64,000 bases of DNA from Calonectria ilicicola (Eukaryota > Ascomycota > Sordariomycetes > Hypocreales > Nectriaceae): contig CP085829.1 of NCBI GenBank assembly GCA_020809705.1, positions 124,001 through 188,000 on the forward strand, read 5' to 3'. Positions 1-11,334 of the stretch are shown one piece after another. How positions within the stretch are numbered: position 1 is the stretch's first letter; the number at the start of each line of letters is the position of its first letter. The position numbers and the translations under genes are program-made. Under the pieces are notes generated by a model, which was given only the letters and a program-made list of their open reading frames with translations, did not search any database and was not told the origin of the DNA.

Positions 1-846
1 AAGTCGCTTCACAAGCCCCGGAAATGTTGATCGTATGGCACCTGTCTGTGCAACACCCTCCAAGAAGGAGATGTAACCAGTCTTCTACATTTTGTCAGTG
101 CCATTGAGAAAGTCCTATTTGCTAGCAGTCACTTGCCTGACCAATGTCGAGCATGCGGAAGGATTCTCCAAAGCTCAGCTCTCCAATGATATCGGTGGCC
201 ATGAACAGCCACCACTTGAACACGTCTGTTGCTCCTCGAACCTTCATTTCTTCCTTCATTTTTAAAATAGCTAGTTCAACCTTTTCGCTTATAAATGGCG
301 CGACATGTCTTAAAGATGACTCAGATAGAGGACCGGAAAGCAAACGGCGATGTTTTCGATGAAACTCCACATCAGCTGTATTGAAAATCGTTTCGGTTGC
401 ACTTGCGCTAACATCAGTGTACCACGATGACTTTAAGTAGCCGCCTTTAATGGAGTGTATACGTTTAACGCAGGCGATCTCGGAGACATCGATCTCACTG
501 GGAGATAAGCGGACAATCGGACCTTGAGATGACTTAGTTAAATATGGGGAAAAGGTTATTATTTGCTGCTCACCGTATTTCTGGTGAAGGGAATGTACGT
601 AAAAGGCGCGTTGACCTTTGAACCAATGGTACTTTAACACCCAGCTTGTCCATCTAGAATACCATGGCCCTGGGACTTGAGACAACGGGTTTTGGAAAGT
701 GACATAAATGTACTAATGTGAAAATTTATTAGCAACCGCTATGTGGTCTCAATTGAAATACATACCAGAACGCTCGTAATAATGAAGATGGAGATAAAAA
801 CATTAGTGTTGTTTAGCAACGGGCCTATTGCTGGAGTTAACGGCAT
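1..846 (-). CDS. Cytochrome P450, 5' part (runs off left edge)
   Basis: Microsomal P450 monooxygenase, N-terminal portion only; substrate unknown. Exons on the minus strand: 846-766, 712-574, 522-137 and 84-1 (continuing past the window); phases close at each junction. Exon 1 encodes a short N-terminus with a hydrophobic anchor (FISIFIITSVL). Next come the proline-rich PGPWYSRWT hinge, KYGPIVRLSPSEID and the RKHRRLLSGPLSESSLRH region typical of the C-helix (WxxxR-like) in fungal P450s. The intron 573-523 is 51 nt and stop-free, so it can be mistaken for coding sequence; removing it restores KYG-PIVRL. The intron 136-85 starts with GC (GCAAGT) and ends TAG; splicing joins MLDIGQ to KTGYISFLEGV in frame. 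The heme Cys region lies outside the window. It is the first member of the oxidative gene run. Family is certain, substrate is not. Confidence 0.9.
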
Positions 847-1646
847 TCTGGAGAGTCGTTGCTGGTATGCACCAATGCATGCGGATTCCAGCTATAATCT
901 CAAATCTGATGATGATAAAAAGATATATGTTAAGTATTCAATGTCGGGGAAGATGCTCGTTCAAAAACAGTCATTTCTCATTTCGCATTCGGTTTCGGCG
1001 CCGCGGTCTCGCTCTATGAAATGTGTCGACACACCCCGTCTTAACCCTGCATAAAGCATGCTCCTTGAGATTTCGGCATTCAGACAAAGCTCGGTACGCG
1101 AGGCATACGTAGTAAAATCCCAGTGACGTGGACTCTGATATCAGTAACTTGCCTTTTCCAGAGCTACCGACCAATGAGAATCGAGGAGTAACGGTAATCC
1201 GGCAAGAAAAACTGCAACTTTCTCCCTAGCACGCCCAATTTTCGAAAAAAAACGACCAATAGATAACAGGTATTCTATCTCGACCCACCATGAGCAATAT
1301 GACGTCTTCCGGTTCATCTAATATAACACTTGCAACAACCCACATCCTCGGCGTCGCCTTTAAGTAGCCGCTTAGTAATATTTAACAATAACAGGAATTC
1401 GATTTTATTAGCGGAGTAAAGATAATATTGTAATTGATGTCCTAGATGCAAAAATTTAAAAAGGAATTCATGTTATTGGGCTCGGTGAATTCTCTAGGAC
1501 AGTGATAAAGTACAGGTCACAGGCTGTTTTGGGTTCAATTACTGATATCAACAATATGTGCTCATTCTTGTAAATACTCGTTGTAGAAGATGATGTAGTA
1601 ATTAGAGATATGTGAAAATCTACCTAAGCGTACGTAGATGGCGATT
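847..1646. other. Intergenic, no gene seen
   Basis: About 800 bp between the start of the P450 and the 3' end of the dienelactone hydrolase gene. Short open frames here have no recognisable motif. The P450 promoter should lie in its left part. I see no RNA gene or repeat. Confidence 0.6.
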
Positions 1647-2566
1647 TTACAAATGTACATCAAACCATTGCACAGCTTGCAAAAATGCCGCCTCCCTTGC
1701 CAACCTTTGCCGCTTCACGCTCAAATCACATCGCACAGCGAATCCGTGTTCCGTACCCGAGTACAAATTAATTTGCCATGGGATATCCAACTTCCCAAGT
1801 ATCTGCTCAGATTCCTGTCTTTTATCCGCTGGAAACATGAAATCGTCCTGCGCAGCTGCGATAGTGAGGGGCGACTTGATTGCCTCCAGCTCGCTCCTTT
1901 CAACAAGATATGGGTGGGCAAGGTAGCCAGCATTGATCTTAATGTCGTCCAAAAATCGGACTACATATTTAGCACCGAAACAGTACCCGACCGCCCCAAC
2001 TCTCTAAGTAAAGTTAGTGGCTTGTGTCCGAGTTCAGTGTGGTCTGGACAATACCTGTATACCATAATCCTGGCGCATCTTCAACAGACAAATATCAACA
2101 ATGGGATCTACCGCGGCTGGGAGGTGCTTGATGCCCTTGTCGTTGTATGCCCCATCAAACCAAGAATTCAAATCGAAGTCTTTGGAAGCATTCAAAGGGA
2201 CTGGGTCGTTATGGAAGAGATCGGGCATCATGACAAAATATCTTGATTATTCATTAGTGAGAAATTACACACCATGGCCCTATTTGGAAGGTTACTCATA
2301 CCCATTTGCCGCCAATTGATCTGCGAGGAGCTGGGCATTGATGAATTTATGTCCCAGAACATCAGTAAGACTTGACATTTTGTGTTAGACTAATTATTTG
2401 TCGTGAGAATGAGGATCGCTCACAGAAGAATTCCTTTTTCTGAGGATTTGTCCTTGGGAGCAGAGATGTACACTTCTAGATCGTCGTAGGTCTCATAGCG
2501 CCCGATGGCCGTGCCCTCGTGCTTGACCCCCTTGTAACAGCAACTTCCTGGAGCGTTTGATGTCAT
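1647..2566 (-). CDS. Dienelactone hydrolase family protein
   Basis: Alpha/beta hydrolase of the dienelactone hydrolase family (251 aa, normal length). Family members open lactone or ester rings, classically in the lower part of aromatic catabolism; the substrate here is unknown. Exons: 2566-2424, 2370-2302, 2241-2055, 2003-1647; all introns GT..AG and in phase. Seen directly: N-terminal SCCYKGVKHEG typical of fungal members, nucleophile elbow VGYCFGAKYV with Cys rather than Ser (the DLH signature), acid AAQDDFMFP and catalytic His in GTEHGF. The start at MTSNAPGSCC was chosen because homologues begin just before this Cys pair; an upstream in-frame ATG at 2659 would add 31 residues. No signal peptide, so probably cytosolic. 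It sits between a P450 and a regulator, consistent with a catabolic cluster. Confidence 0.92.
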
Positions 2567-3784
2567 GGTGTGACTGTTGGAGGGTTGTTTTACGTGGCAA
2601 GCTGGATATTCACTATAGAATGGATTGAAAAGGTTAGAGATTTTGGATTGTCCTTCCACTTTTATCCTCTAATATGTTCCTGAGTATTCATCTTCAATAC
2701 TTGCTCAACCTGTACTATCACGAAATAGGCAATCCTATCTACCCCACTGGGGGAGGATCAAGTATATCCTTAGTGCAGCCAAACCCCCCAAAGAGATTAC
2801 AAATGTCGCCAAACAATGAATGGGGTAACCTTCAATGCCGTAGAACCCCGTCGAACCCAACCATCGAACCCCTTACCTAACATCCCTGCGAGGAAATTCC
2901 TCGCCGCGCATAAACCACAAAGCTAGTCCCAGGCAACTGGAGGCTCCCCACTTGCCCATTACACCAACGCTCACATTTAGGCCGAGTGCCGAACCCGCTT
3001 AGTTATCAATGCAGACCCCACCCTGAAAAAGAAAACAAGGAAAAGAAAAAGAGAGCATGACGAGGGTGTCATCTGGTTTCTCCAGATGAATTGTGATGTG
3101 TTTTTTTTTTTTTTTGCTCGCATACCCTGGGAGAATCGTGTACCTACTTGGCGTGATCTCTCATCTTGTCGAGTAGAAGGTTTGGAATGAGGATGTGTAT
3201 ATTACAATCACCGTGACGAGAGATGTAAGGGGAAAAAAGAAGAGATCAAAATAACCTATTTTAGAATAATCCAATTGTACAACTGTTGTCTTACTATGAT
3301 AAATATTCAGTGTATATCTACACATTCTCTCATGCTTAGCCTGGCTACATCTGATTCATCGTAATTCGATTTGCTGGTTTTGAAGGCAGTAATGAAATTT
3401 TGTCATACATGCATTTTTATCTCTACAGTTGATAGAAAATATCAATGATGCCTGAACAATGGATCGCCGCCTTTTAACCTCAATAACCCGTCAGCGCTTG
3501 ATCAGCAGTAAACCCCAACTAGCGCCATGAATAGATCACCACAGGGTCCAAGCCCTCTTGCTCCGATTCTTCAACTGCGGCAACAACATCATCGCGGGTA
3601 TCACCATATTTGCCGGTTGATTATGCTTTTGCTTTGCATGAAAGTGCGGGGATAGCGTCGCGGAGCCCCGGAACTCCATTGGGAATGGCTCTTTGAAGCC
3701 TAGGCGGTGTATTTAGCCGCATCTTCCGTAGATTGAATTGCCATTTTTAACCTTCAGACGTTTTTCGAATGAGATTTCTGTTCA
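2567..3784. other. Intergenic, mostly empty, one possible relic
   Basis: 1.2 kb between divergent genes (hydrolase leftwards, regulator rightwards), so it carries both promoters. It contains a long T run near 3101-3115. A short minus-strand coding-like stretch at 3519-3704 is listed separately. Nothing else is recognised. Confidence 0.55.
3519..3704 (-). pseudogene. Possible C-terminal relic of an unknown protein
   Basis: On the minus strand one frame reads RLQRAIPNGVPGLRDAIPAL, then a TAA (3623-3621), then STGKYGDTRDDVVAAVEESE and GLDPVVIYSWR before a TAG at 3521-3519. The amphipathic composition looks protein-like, and the last stretch looks like a real C-terminus. There is no start codon and no detectable upstream part, and I cannot assign a family. 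It could be a leftover of a deleted gene, or chance. Confidence 0.25.
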
Positions 3785-6392
3785 ATGAGTACTTCATCAA
3801 CTGGTGAAAGAACGATGGGATCCCCATCTGCCCCAAAAAATATCTCCATGCCCTGCTTAATGTCAAATTTCCGGATCAGACGTCGGACCGAGGCAAGAAA
3901 AAGTCGGCAGCATCGCTGTAGTGTTTGCTCGCAGACATTTTCGAGGACAGAACATCTCACCCGACATGAAAGATCACGTAGGTACAGTCCCATCTCACTG
4001 GTACCATTCAAGTTGAACGAAAATACTTTATTTATTTGATTACATGCTTAAAGAGGCTTTCAGATCGCGGAGAGAAACCTTTTCAATGCGGGTGCTGTGG
4101 TGCAAGATTCACTAGAAAGGAGCTTGTTAAGAGACATGCGATTAAGCAACATCCAGATAGAGTGGACGATGCGCAAAATATCGACTATTGCAGTGAAAAT
4201 AATTCTCAGAAGGAGATGAATGAGAATCCTGAAAGGTCCCACAAGATGGCTATGGCAGAGGAGATGTCCGAAATCCATGCCGCAGTCTCTCCACCCTATA
4301 CGACTTCTGACTATGGAAGTACAACAAATGCTGAAGTTACAACTCAGGACCATGTCGAGAATCCATGTGGAGTTGCCGATATACAATCTGCTACTGTCGA
4401 GTCAAGCGAGCCTTACATGCTCAATCTCGACAACATTGTACCTCATTTCGATGACGAAGTAATGGACTTGCAAATCACAGGGTTGGCAATGACCGATATG
4501 ATGGAAACAGACATGGATGCATTCAAGATACCATCTTTCATGGACCTAGGTTGGAATTTACCCGTGCAATCAGTCTCCATGTCTATGCCAAAATTAGACC
4601 CTGAGACGCAACATTTCACCTGGCAAGGGTCGTTCGAAGTTTCGGAAGCAAAGTTGGCGGAGCTCATCTTTGAATCAACGCAGGTACGTCAGCGCGAGCT
4701 GCAGCTGTCTTGGAGCTTTCATGTTTGTGTTCCATTAACGTACTATCCAGGCGCGAACAGAAATTAATTACAAATTTCCATCCCGCCTTCAGCTCGAAAG
4801 ATACATCACGGCATGCTTTGACTCCATCTTTAATATCTTGCCTTGTGTGCATATTCCGACATGGCGTGTTGAGGAGGCGCATCCCTCTCTTCTTTTTGCA
4901 ATGGCAGCGATGGGCGCCAAGTACTGCGGCAAACCTGACATCGCCTTTTCGCTACACAACACGGCTCGAATCCTAGCTATCAATGAGGTATCCCAACAGC
5001 TTTCGTATCTTAAGACAGGAAACTCTGACAGACTCGCAGATGCGATTTTTCCAGAATGGCATGAAAGACCAGCCTATTTGGTTGATACAGGCTCTGCTAT
5101 TGATCATGTGTTTTGGTACCTGGAGCGGACAAGTGGAAATGGTCCATGAAGCATTGGCGATCCAATCCCTAGTGACTGAAGTGAGTTCATATTTATGAAA
5201 CCTGTGGCGCAAGAACCTTTCTAACGGATTCAAGATGTCCCGATCCAGAGGAGCTACTCCACACACGACGGAAACTCATGACGCCCCAGAACTTCATAGT
5301 TCTTGGAAGCAATGGATACAAGACGAAACTGCTATTCGGTAATGCCCATAAAATTTGAGATTTGATGGAATTACCGATTAACATGACTTAGTGTCAGATA
5401 TGTCGTGTATCAGTACTTTAATCTGGTCACCATAGCTTTGGACCATCCGCCCGGAATTCAAAACTCGCAAATAAATCTACCCATGCCGTCTACTGAATCG
5501 GAGTGGACAGCATCCAGTCCAGAAGAATGGGACAGGTATAGAAAAAGCATGGAAATCAAAACAACTTTTTCCGCTACCATGAAAAGTTTGTTAGACCATA
5601 CCACAAGCAAGATAGCCTTCAATGGTCTTTTTGGGGCTCACATTATGCTTCATGCCTTGTTGCAGCAACTGTGGTTTGCAAGGCAAAACAGATGGATGAT
5701 AGACAGTTTCACAGATGTTTTTAACTTTATCTTGGCATTTGAGAAGTGGGAAGGTGCAGCGCAGTTAAGTACAGAAGCGTCAATGTCACCGCACAATTCC
5801 CGCGCGCCTCTAGTTTACAGTTCAAACGCATTACTAAGATTGGCTAAGATTTACATCCATGCAGATTTCGGCAAGATTCATATTGCTATGGCCACTCACA
5901 ATACCGAGACTATATCGACTTCAATGAGCAGTGAACTTCAGGTCCGTCGCTCACCTGGTGCCACCCAAGCTGCGGTTCATGCAACTGATGCATTGCGTGC
6001 CCCTATGAGGCGTGGAGTGACACCAAATGGTGGATGTGGAAGTTTGCAGTATCATTTATATTCACTTGAGTGTGGTTTGTCTAACCGTTCAAGTTTGACG
6101 TGATAATCTCATCAAGTACAAGATTCTAACTTGATTCATAGGTCTCTATTTGAGCAAGTGGGTCGAGACTATGTATCACAGTTCGACAGCGGATTGGACC
6201 GTGGAGGAAAAAGAAGCCATGTCTGCGCTCAGAGTTAGTCTAGATGACCTTGACCTCTCACCGGAAGAAGATCAACCGATGTCTGCCCAAGTAGTGCATG
6301 CATTTTCAATGCTATTTGAAAATGTTAGCCCTTGGGGCATAGCATCGGTGGTCTTGAGAGCGCTCAAACTATACGCGGAGAATATATCCTGA
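3785..6392 (+). CDS. C2H2 zinc-finger transcription factor with fungal-specific TF domain
   Basis: Nuclear DNA-binding regulator, about 735 aa. Exons: 3785-3977, 4064-4683, 4751-4987, 5055-5180, 5235-5338, 5398-6074 (or from 5392, adding two residues), 6142-6392. Two adjacent C2H2 fingers lie at about residues 45-65 (CSVCSQTFSRTEHLTRHERSH) and 71-95 (CGCCGARFTRKELVKRHAIK), joined by the linker RGEKPFQ that the first splice creates. A middle region around residues 270-520 matches the fungal_trans regulatory domain: RYITACFDSIFNILP, PTWRVEEAHPSLLFAMAAMG, IQALLLIMCFGTWSGQ and SWKQWIQDETAIR. This two-finger plus fungal_trans arrangement is common in regulators of metabolic clusters, so it is the natural candidate regulator of the surrounding oxidative genes (inference). 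The intron 4988-5054 and the exact start of exon 6 are the least certain junctions. Confidence 0.88.
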
Positions 6393-6556
6393 TGTATAGC
6401 TACAGTCACTAAATTATCTTCTCTCATCTTTTACTTAATACAAAAAAGGAGCTCAATGATGTCAAAACATGTATGAGCCTTGACGTTTTCAAAGAAAACC
6501 GGAGAGCAAATTTAAGGACATGCCGAATACAATAAACTACTCAATTATATACAAAA

Positions 6557-7917
6557 TCAAGGATTACCACTTTCACCGGTCATGGTGAACTGCGACATAT
6601 TTGTTCTCCACGTAGTGAGATATGGCAAGAAGAAGTTCTCGACTTTTTGGGTTGTCGGGTCCTTCATCAATCGAATGAACCAGTCATCTTGCGCAATCTC
6701 TGGATCGCACTGCACGCGCAACTTATTGTACGTGGAAGTAGGGTCCACAAACTGCTGAAAAACTCTTCTTCTTTCATCAGAGTAATTCTTCAGTAAAGAA
6801 ATAGAATGTCGTTTATGGATAATGAGCTGGAGCGTATCCGCTAGAGCGTCCGCATCTAATATGCCAGATGTGAGGCCCATGGCACCAAACGGCTGGAGCG
6901 AAGTTAATATTAAATTTGGCGCAATTACATCAGAATAGGGCTATGAATTATGGAGAAAAGACTTACGTTGTTTAAATGAGCGGCGTCTCCGGCCAAAGCA
7001 CACCTTCCTTGACTCATGGTATTCGCCAGTCGTTGATGGATACGATAAACAGCCTTTCGATCAATGGCATATTGAAGAGGCCTTGGGCCAACCATGAGCT
7101 TTTCATATAGCTGTCCGATATATTGCTCGGAAAGGATCTCATCATCTGACCGGTTATCAAAAAGGTCGATTGCAATTGTGCATCTCCACAACGAAGGCTT
7201 TCCTTCAATTGGCTTCAACAGTGGTATAATCACTGCAAAGTTGAGTGGGTCAATGACAAAATGCGGTTGAACCTTGGGCAACTGATGATTTGGAATCATT
7301 ACATCAGTAGCAATGAGACGTTCGGGCCAGGTATGTCCTTGCAGTTCGATACCCAGACACTTTCGTGTTGTCGATCGACCACCATCCGCTCCAACCAGGA
7401 AGCCAGCAACCAGTTCAGTTTGCAAACCAGAGCGTACATCCCGCACAACTGCAACGACGTGGTCGTTCTTCTCTTGCACCTCACACAACTCTGTTCCAAA
7501 ATGAACCGTAACATTTCCAGTTTCCAAGACTTGCTCCAGAACCAGTTTGCAAAAGTTTGACTGTGGTAAGAGAAGCATGCCCAATTCCGGGTGCGCTTGG
7601 TCAGCTTTGTCAAACGGAATGTGAGCGACCAGCTCACCCCAGGTCTTACTATCTTTCCCATCGTCAACCACTGGTTTTCTCCAGCCGAGACTCTGAGCAA
7701 CATATCCTGCCTCTGCTAAAAGATTCAATAAACCTGAATCTTTGAGAGCGAAACACGCAGCTCCGTAGTAGCCTCCTGCACGGGGCTGTTCACTGAGTGT
7801 GTCACCCTTCTCAACCAAGTCGACTTTGATACCCATCTTTCCTAACCTAAAGGCCAGGAATAGGCCAACTGGCCCCGCTCCGACGATGAGCACCTTGTTC
7901 GCAGTTTGGGTCTCCAT
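6557..7917 (-). CDS. FAD-dependent monooxygenase (PHBH-like)
   Basis: Flavoprotein aromatic hydroxylase family (FAD_binding_3), about 428 aa. Exons 7917-6967 and 6892-6557; the 74-nt GT..AG intron falls between the GD motif AGDAAHLNN and PFGAMGL, in phase 0. Visible motifs: N-terminal dinucleotide fold VLIVGAGPVGLFLAFRLGKM, DG motif VGADGGRSTTRKCLG and GD motif CALAGDAAHLNN. Start METQTANKV is preferred; an in-frame ATG at 7962 would add 15 residues. No signal peptide or transmembrane segment, so cytosolic. Such enzymes hydroxylate phenolic or polyketide rings with NAD(P)H and O2; the substrate here is unknown. Convergent with the regulator gene, divergent from the TAXI-like gene. Confidence 0.92.
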
Positions 7918-8481
7918 GATTGGTATGAGAAAATTACAATGATCAGTCTGAATAGTGGTCAATGTGGAATGTGATGCTGTAAGCGGGATGTTAAAGCAGT
8001 AGTTAATTTCTTAAATGCACCCACCGAACAGTAACTTGTGAAACTAGTAGGATGTGCTGATGGAGAAGGACACTGGGCATTATTACCCCACAAACTCAAA
8101 CCCCACACGAAATTACCCAGACAAGTAATCTGGGGTACTAGCGAATAATTTATATGGTTAGAAAACCTAATTTTGGGTTTAAATTAGCAAATAACTACTG
8201 GCTTGTCCTTAGCATGCTATAAAATTGCTGTAATAGGAGAGTATGTGAAATAAAATACGAAAGGCACGCCCAATTAAGTAAATTGGGGTATCTGCAAGAC
8301 TTTCTTCCCATCCTTTATCACTGCGCCCAAACTCACTGTTCTCCATTTTTGCCCCATATCATTGTGTAAACAATCTCCAGTTCCAACAGCTGTACACTTT
8401 CTATCAGTCATTGAGCCTTGAAACATCTCAACTTGCTTATCTATTTTCTTACTACCCCTCCCCCCTTATCTGACAAGCAAT
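7918..8481. other. Divergent promoter region
   Basis: 560 bp between the FAD monooxygenase (left) and the TAXI-type gene (right), presumably a shared promoter. It is AT-rich, with a pyrimidine-rich stretch (actacccctccccccttatc, 8450-8469) just before the right-hand start codon, as is common at fungal promoters. I could not identify a specific operator. Confidence 0.5.
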
Positions 8482-9513
8482 ATGGGCGAGCCTGCAACAA
8501 AAGTCATTGGCAAAGGCCCTCGCCTTTCTCGGTCATTCAATCTTAATTGCGTCGGGGATTGGGGCCAAGCCAATTTTCACAGAATCTTGTGCTGGATAAC
8601 CCAAGAATTTTGCGATCGAAGTGGCCCTCGAAGCCGAACGGCTATATGGAGTATTCGAGGTGGTGGAATGGAAGTGTTTGACCTAGTTAATGATGGAGAG
8701 GTTCACCTGGCGTTGGCTACACCTGCATTGTTGATGAAGTCTGCAGTGACTGGTGAAGGGATATTCGAAGGGCGAAAATACCCTAACGTTCGCGCACTCG
8801 CTGTGTTGCCACAGAACGATCGCATGGTCTTAGGCTTAGACCCGAGCCTTGGTTGCAAAACCTTTGCTGACATTCGGGAAAAGAAGCCTGCACTGAAACT
8901 AGTCATTGGGCCTGACACCATAGATGGTGCCACTTCCTGGGTTTCGCATCGTTTCTTAGAAGCTCACGGTTTATCAGCCGATCTGATTCGGTCATGGGGT
9001 GGACAAATTATTGATCACGCAGGACGACCTGATCAATGTCTTGTCCCGGCACAGAATCCAAATAGTGGAATCAACGCGGTCGTTCAAGAGGCCATCATGA
9101 CACCATGGTGGACTTTGCTGGTAGATGGGGAACGAAAATTCATCCCTATACCTGCTGAACCGGACGCATTGACGAGGCTAAATTCGACCATCCTGCCAGG
9201 TCTGCCTCCCTCAACATTGCCAGCTGGTTATTGGGAGTCTCTGCGTGAGGAAATCCCCGCTTTGTCGTTCAATGATTTCCTGATTATTGTTCGAGATGAC
9301 CTTCCCGATGATGTGGTATATCTACTTTCCTGGATATTGATAGAAACAAGATGGCACATCGAAAGTCAGTACCAGCACATACCAGCTCACAAGAGCCCCT
9401 TGGGTTACCCTTTCGAGCCCGAAAAGATGGTTCGCACACCAATTCCCTTGCATCCTGCTGCTGAACGATTCTACCGCGCACGTGGCATTCTTTCTGACGA
9501 GGACCAATACTAA
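8482..9513 (+). CDS. TAXI-family (TRAP-type) solute-binding protein homologue
   Basis: 343 aa, single exon. It resembles the TAXI/NMT1-like periplasmic solute-binding proteins of bacterial tripartite transporters: an early strand plus GDWGQANFHRILCWITQ, the ligand-region segments RGGGMEVFDLVNDGEVHLAL and KYPNVRALAVLPQNDRMVLG, and the characteristic C-terminal HPAAERFYRARGIL (bacterial members end LHPGAxRYYRExG-like). No signal peptide or membrane anchor is visible at the N-terminus (MGEPATKVIGKG), so unlike bacterial members it appears cytosolic, and no membrane partner is encoded nearby. It may be a soluble binding protein or enzyme using the periplasmic-binding fold, and may descend from bacterial transfer. 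It lies inside the oxidative gene run, divergent from the FAD monooxygenase. Family call is good; function unknown. Confidence 0.78.
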   Translation: MGEPATKVIGKGPRLSRSFNLNCVGDWGQANFHRILCWITQEFCDRSGPRSRTAIWSIRGGGMEVFDLVNDGEVHLALATPALLMKSAVTGEGIFEGRKYPNVRALAVLPQNDRMVLGLDPSLGCKTFADIREKKPALKLVIGPDTIDGATSWVSHRFLEAHGLSADLIRSWGGQIIDHAGRPDQCLVPAQNPNSGINAVVQEAIMTPWWTLLVDGERKFIPIPAEPDALTRLNSTILPGLPPSTLPAGYWESLREEIPALSFNDFLIIVRDDLPDDVVYLLSWILIETRWHIESQYQHIPAHKSPLGYPFEPEKMVRTPIPLHPAAERFYRARGILSDEDQY

Positions 9514-10342
9514 GAATCGTTGAGACAAGGTTCAATTTTGGCTGAGGGATGGTAGTAAAAATGGACGTAGAGAGTAAAAAGTGAATTGGAGTAGATAGAA
9601 AATCATAAAAAAGGCAGAATAAAGACGCGTTTCATCCATATATACTATGGGCATTCCCGTTGTTGGACGGAGTTCAAATCTTGTATTGGAAAGCAATATG
9701 TTAGGGGTTCAGCTATACTACACCTAGAATTCTCCAAATGTGTGATCCACTGTGAATATGTGTGCCTTTGGATGCTTGGGTAGGAAATACTTAGCCATGT
9801 TGTTCCTCACGTTCGTAAATGACTGTGCGCATGAGGGTCATTTTTGGTCTGCAACGTGAGGAGAAAGATGGTTTGAATTGAATGGCTTGGGCTGGGTGAA
9901 TGCCTTTTAATATTGCGCTCTAATCGAGTTTTCTATCGAGATGTTAGAAAAAAACATTTCGAGGTTGTCACAATATCTGGTAACTTCCTTATCTTAGTTT
10001 TACATTTGCAAGCTTAACTTGACATATCGACTTGACCTTACTAGATAGCTAGACTTTTGTATAGGTAAAGAGAAAAAGAAATGCTGTTCCCCACTTCTGC
10101 TGTGTAGGAGAGACGGCGACAGGAAACGAATACCACGAAAAATAACGGAGCCGGAAATTCAGTTTGCTCTGAGTGGACAAATAATGAAATCCGATATCAA
10201 GTCGGAGCTACCTTGGACCCAATATCCAACATAATGTCTTTGGGTGTATGAATGGTGGGTAATGAATGTATACGAAGGTAACATTTGCTCTTTTCTGTAT
10301 TTCAGGAATGACTATTCAGCCGAGATTCTTAAGCGAGATAAA
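9514..10342. other. Intergenic between convergent genes
   Basis: 830 bp holding the two 3' untranslated regions of flanking convergent genes. Small open frames have no motif and I see no RNA gene. Confidence 0.6.
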
Positions 10343-11334
10343 TTAATCAATTCCCACCGAAAAGCCCTTGCCTCCTGCCTTCTTGTCAATTTCCATATCC
10401 GCATCAACACCACAAATGCGGAACAGAGATTGAGGGGTGAGCGCTTTCGTAGCTTCAGTACGACCTTCGTTCTTGAGAAGTTCCAGCTCCGTCTTCATTG
10501 CAGCATAGGCTGGGACAATGGTCACGAATGGGACGATCATAATCTTGAACCCTATTTCCTTTGCTTCATGAACAGTGAAGGAGGGGGTTGCGCCAGCCTC
10601 AACCATATTCAATAGCACGGGCATTGGCTTGAGATCGTCAATAATTTGTTTGGCCTGTTGTTTAGATGTGAGGCCCTCGAAAAAGGCTACATCGGCCCCA
10701 GCCTGGTGAGCCCCCCTCAGTCGCCTAATTGCTTCAGCGTACCCATGCGTTTGCAACGCATCAGTTCTGGCAATAATCACAATGTCGCTACCAATCTGCT
10801 TTCTGGTGTTGACAGCCGACCTGATCCTGCTTAAAAAGACATCGAGTTCTTCCACCTGTTTCCCAGCAAGATGCCCGCATCGCTTAGTTTGGACTTGATC
10901 TTCAATGTGCAGGCCAGCCACGCCGGACGATGCATACTGCTGGATCGTTCTGGAAACCATTATAGGTCCTCCATAGCCCGTATCGGCATCAGATATCAAC
11001 GGAATTGGGGAATTTTGGTACTCCGGAAGAGCCGCGAGGGAAGCAATCATCTCAGCATTCTCTCGCATATGAGTTTGCGTCAAAAGGCCAAGATCAGCGT
11101 GCCCTAGAATGGAAGCGCTACTTCCAGCTCCAGTCTAAATATTTGAGAATTCTTCGGTTAGAGCTTAGCGTAATTGCAGAACACACATTGACTTGCCATG
11201 TAGATACCATCAAAGCCTACTTGAAGGGCCGCACGAGCAGAAAACCCATCATAGACACCTGGGCACAATAGGAATGAATCCGGATCATTGATGATGCGAC
11301 GAAGCTTCGCTGCAGCTTGATTTGCCAAAGACAT
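10343..11334 (-). CDS. Isocitrate lyase/PEP mutase superfamily enzyme
   Basis: 309 aa enzyme of the ICL/PEPM superfamily, which makes or breaks C-C or P-C bonds next to a 2-oxo acid (2-methylisocitrate lyase, oxaloacetate hydrolase, phosphonomutase and relatives). Exons 11334-11197 and 11134-10343. The intron has a GC donor (GCAAGT at 11196-11191) and a TAG acceptor. Splicing joins FDGIYM to TGAGSSASILG, the conserved substrate loop, in phase 0. The metal-binding SDADTGYGG (about residues 94-102) and the catalytic loop QTKRCGH (Cys about 132) are intact; KRCGH is the form seen in methylisocitrate lyases and oxaloacetate hydrolases. No targeting signal is obvious (starts MSLANQAAAKLRR). Divergent from the second P450, with a shared 540-bp promoter. 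Exact substrate cannot be decided from sequence alone. Confidence 0.9.

Noticed and set aside
6011..6054. Alternative frame reading KWWMWKFAVSFIF near the end of the transcription factor gene
   Set aside because: It looked like a better coding frame at first, but it ends at a TGA and no splice junction enters it. The frame ending LQYHLYSLEC splices cleanly to GLYLSKWVE, which fits the domain.
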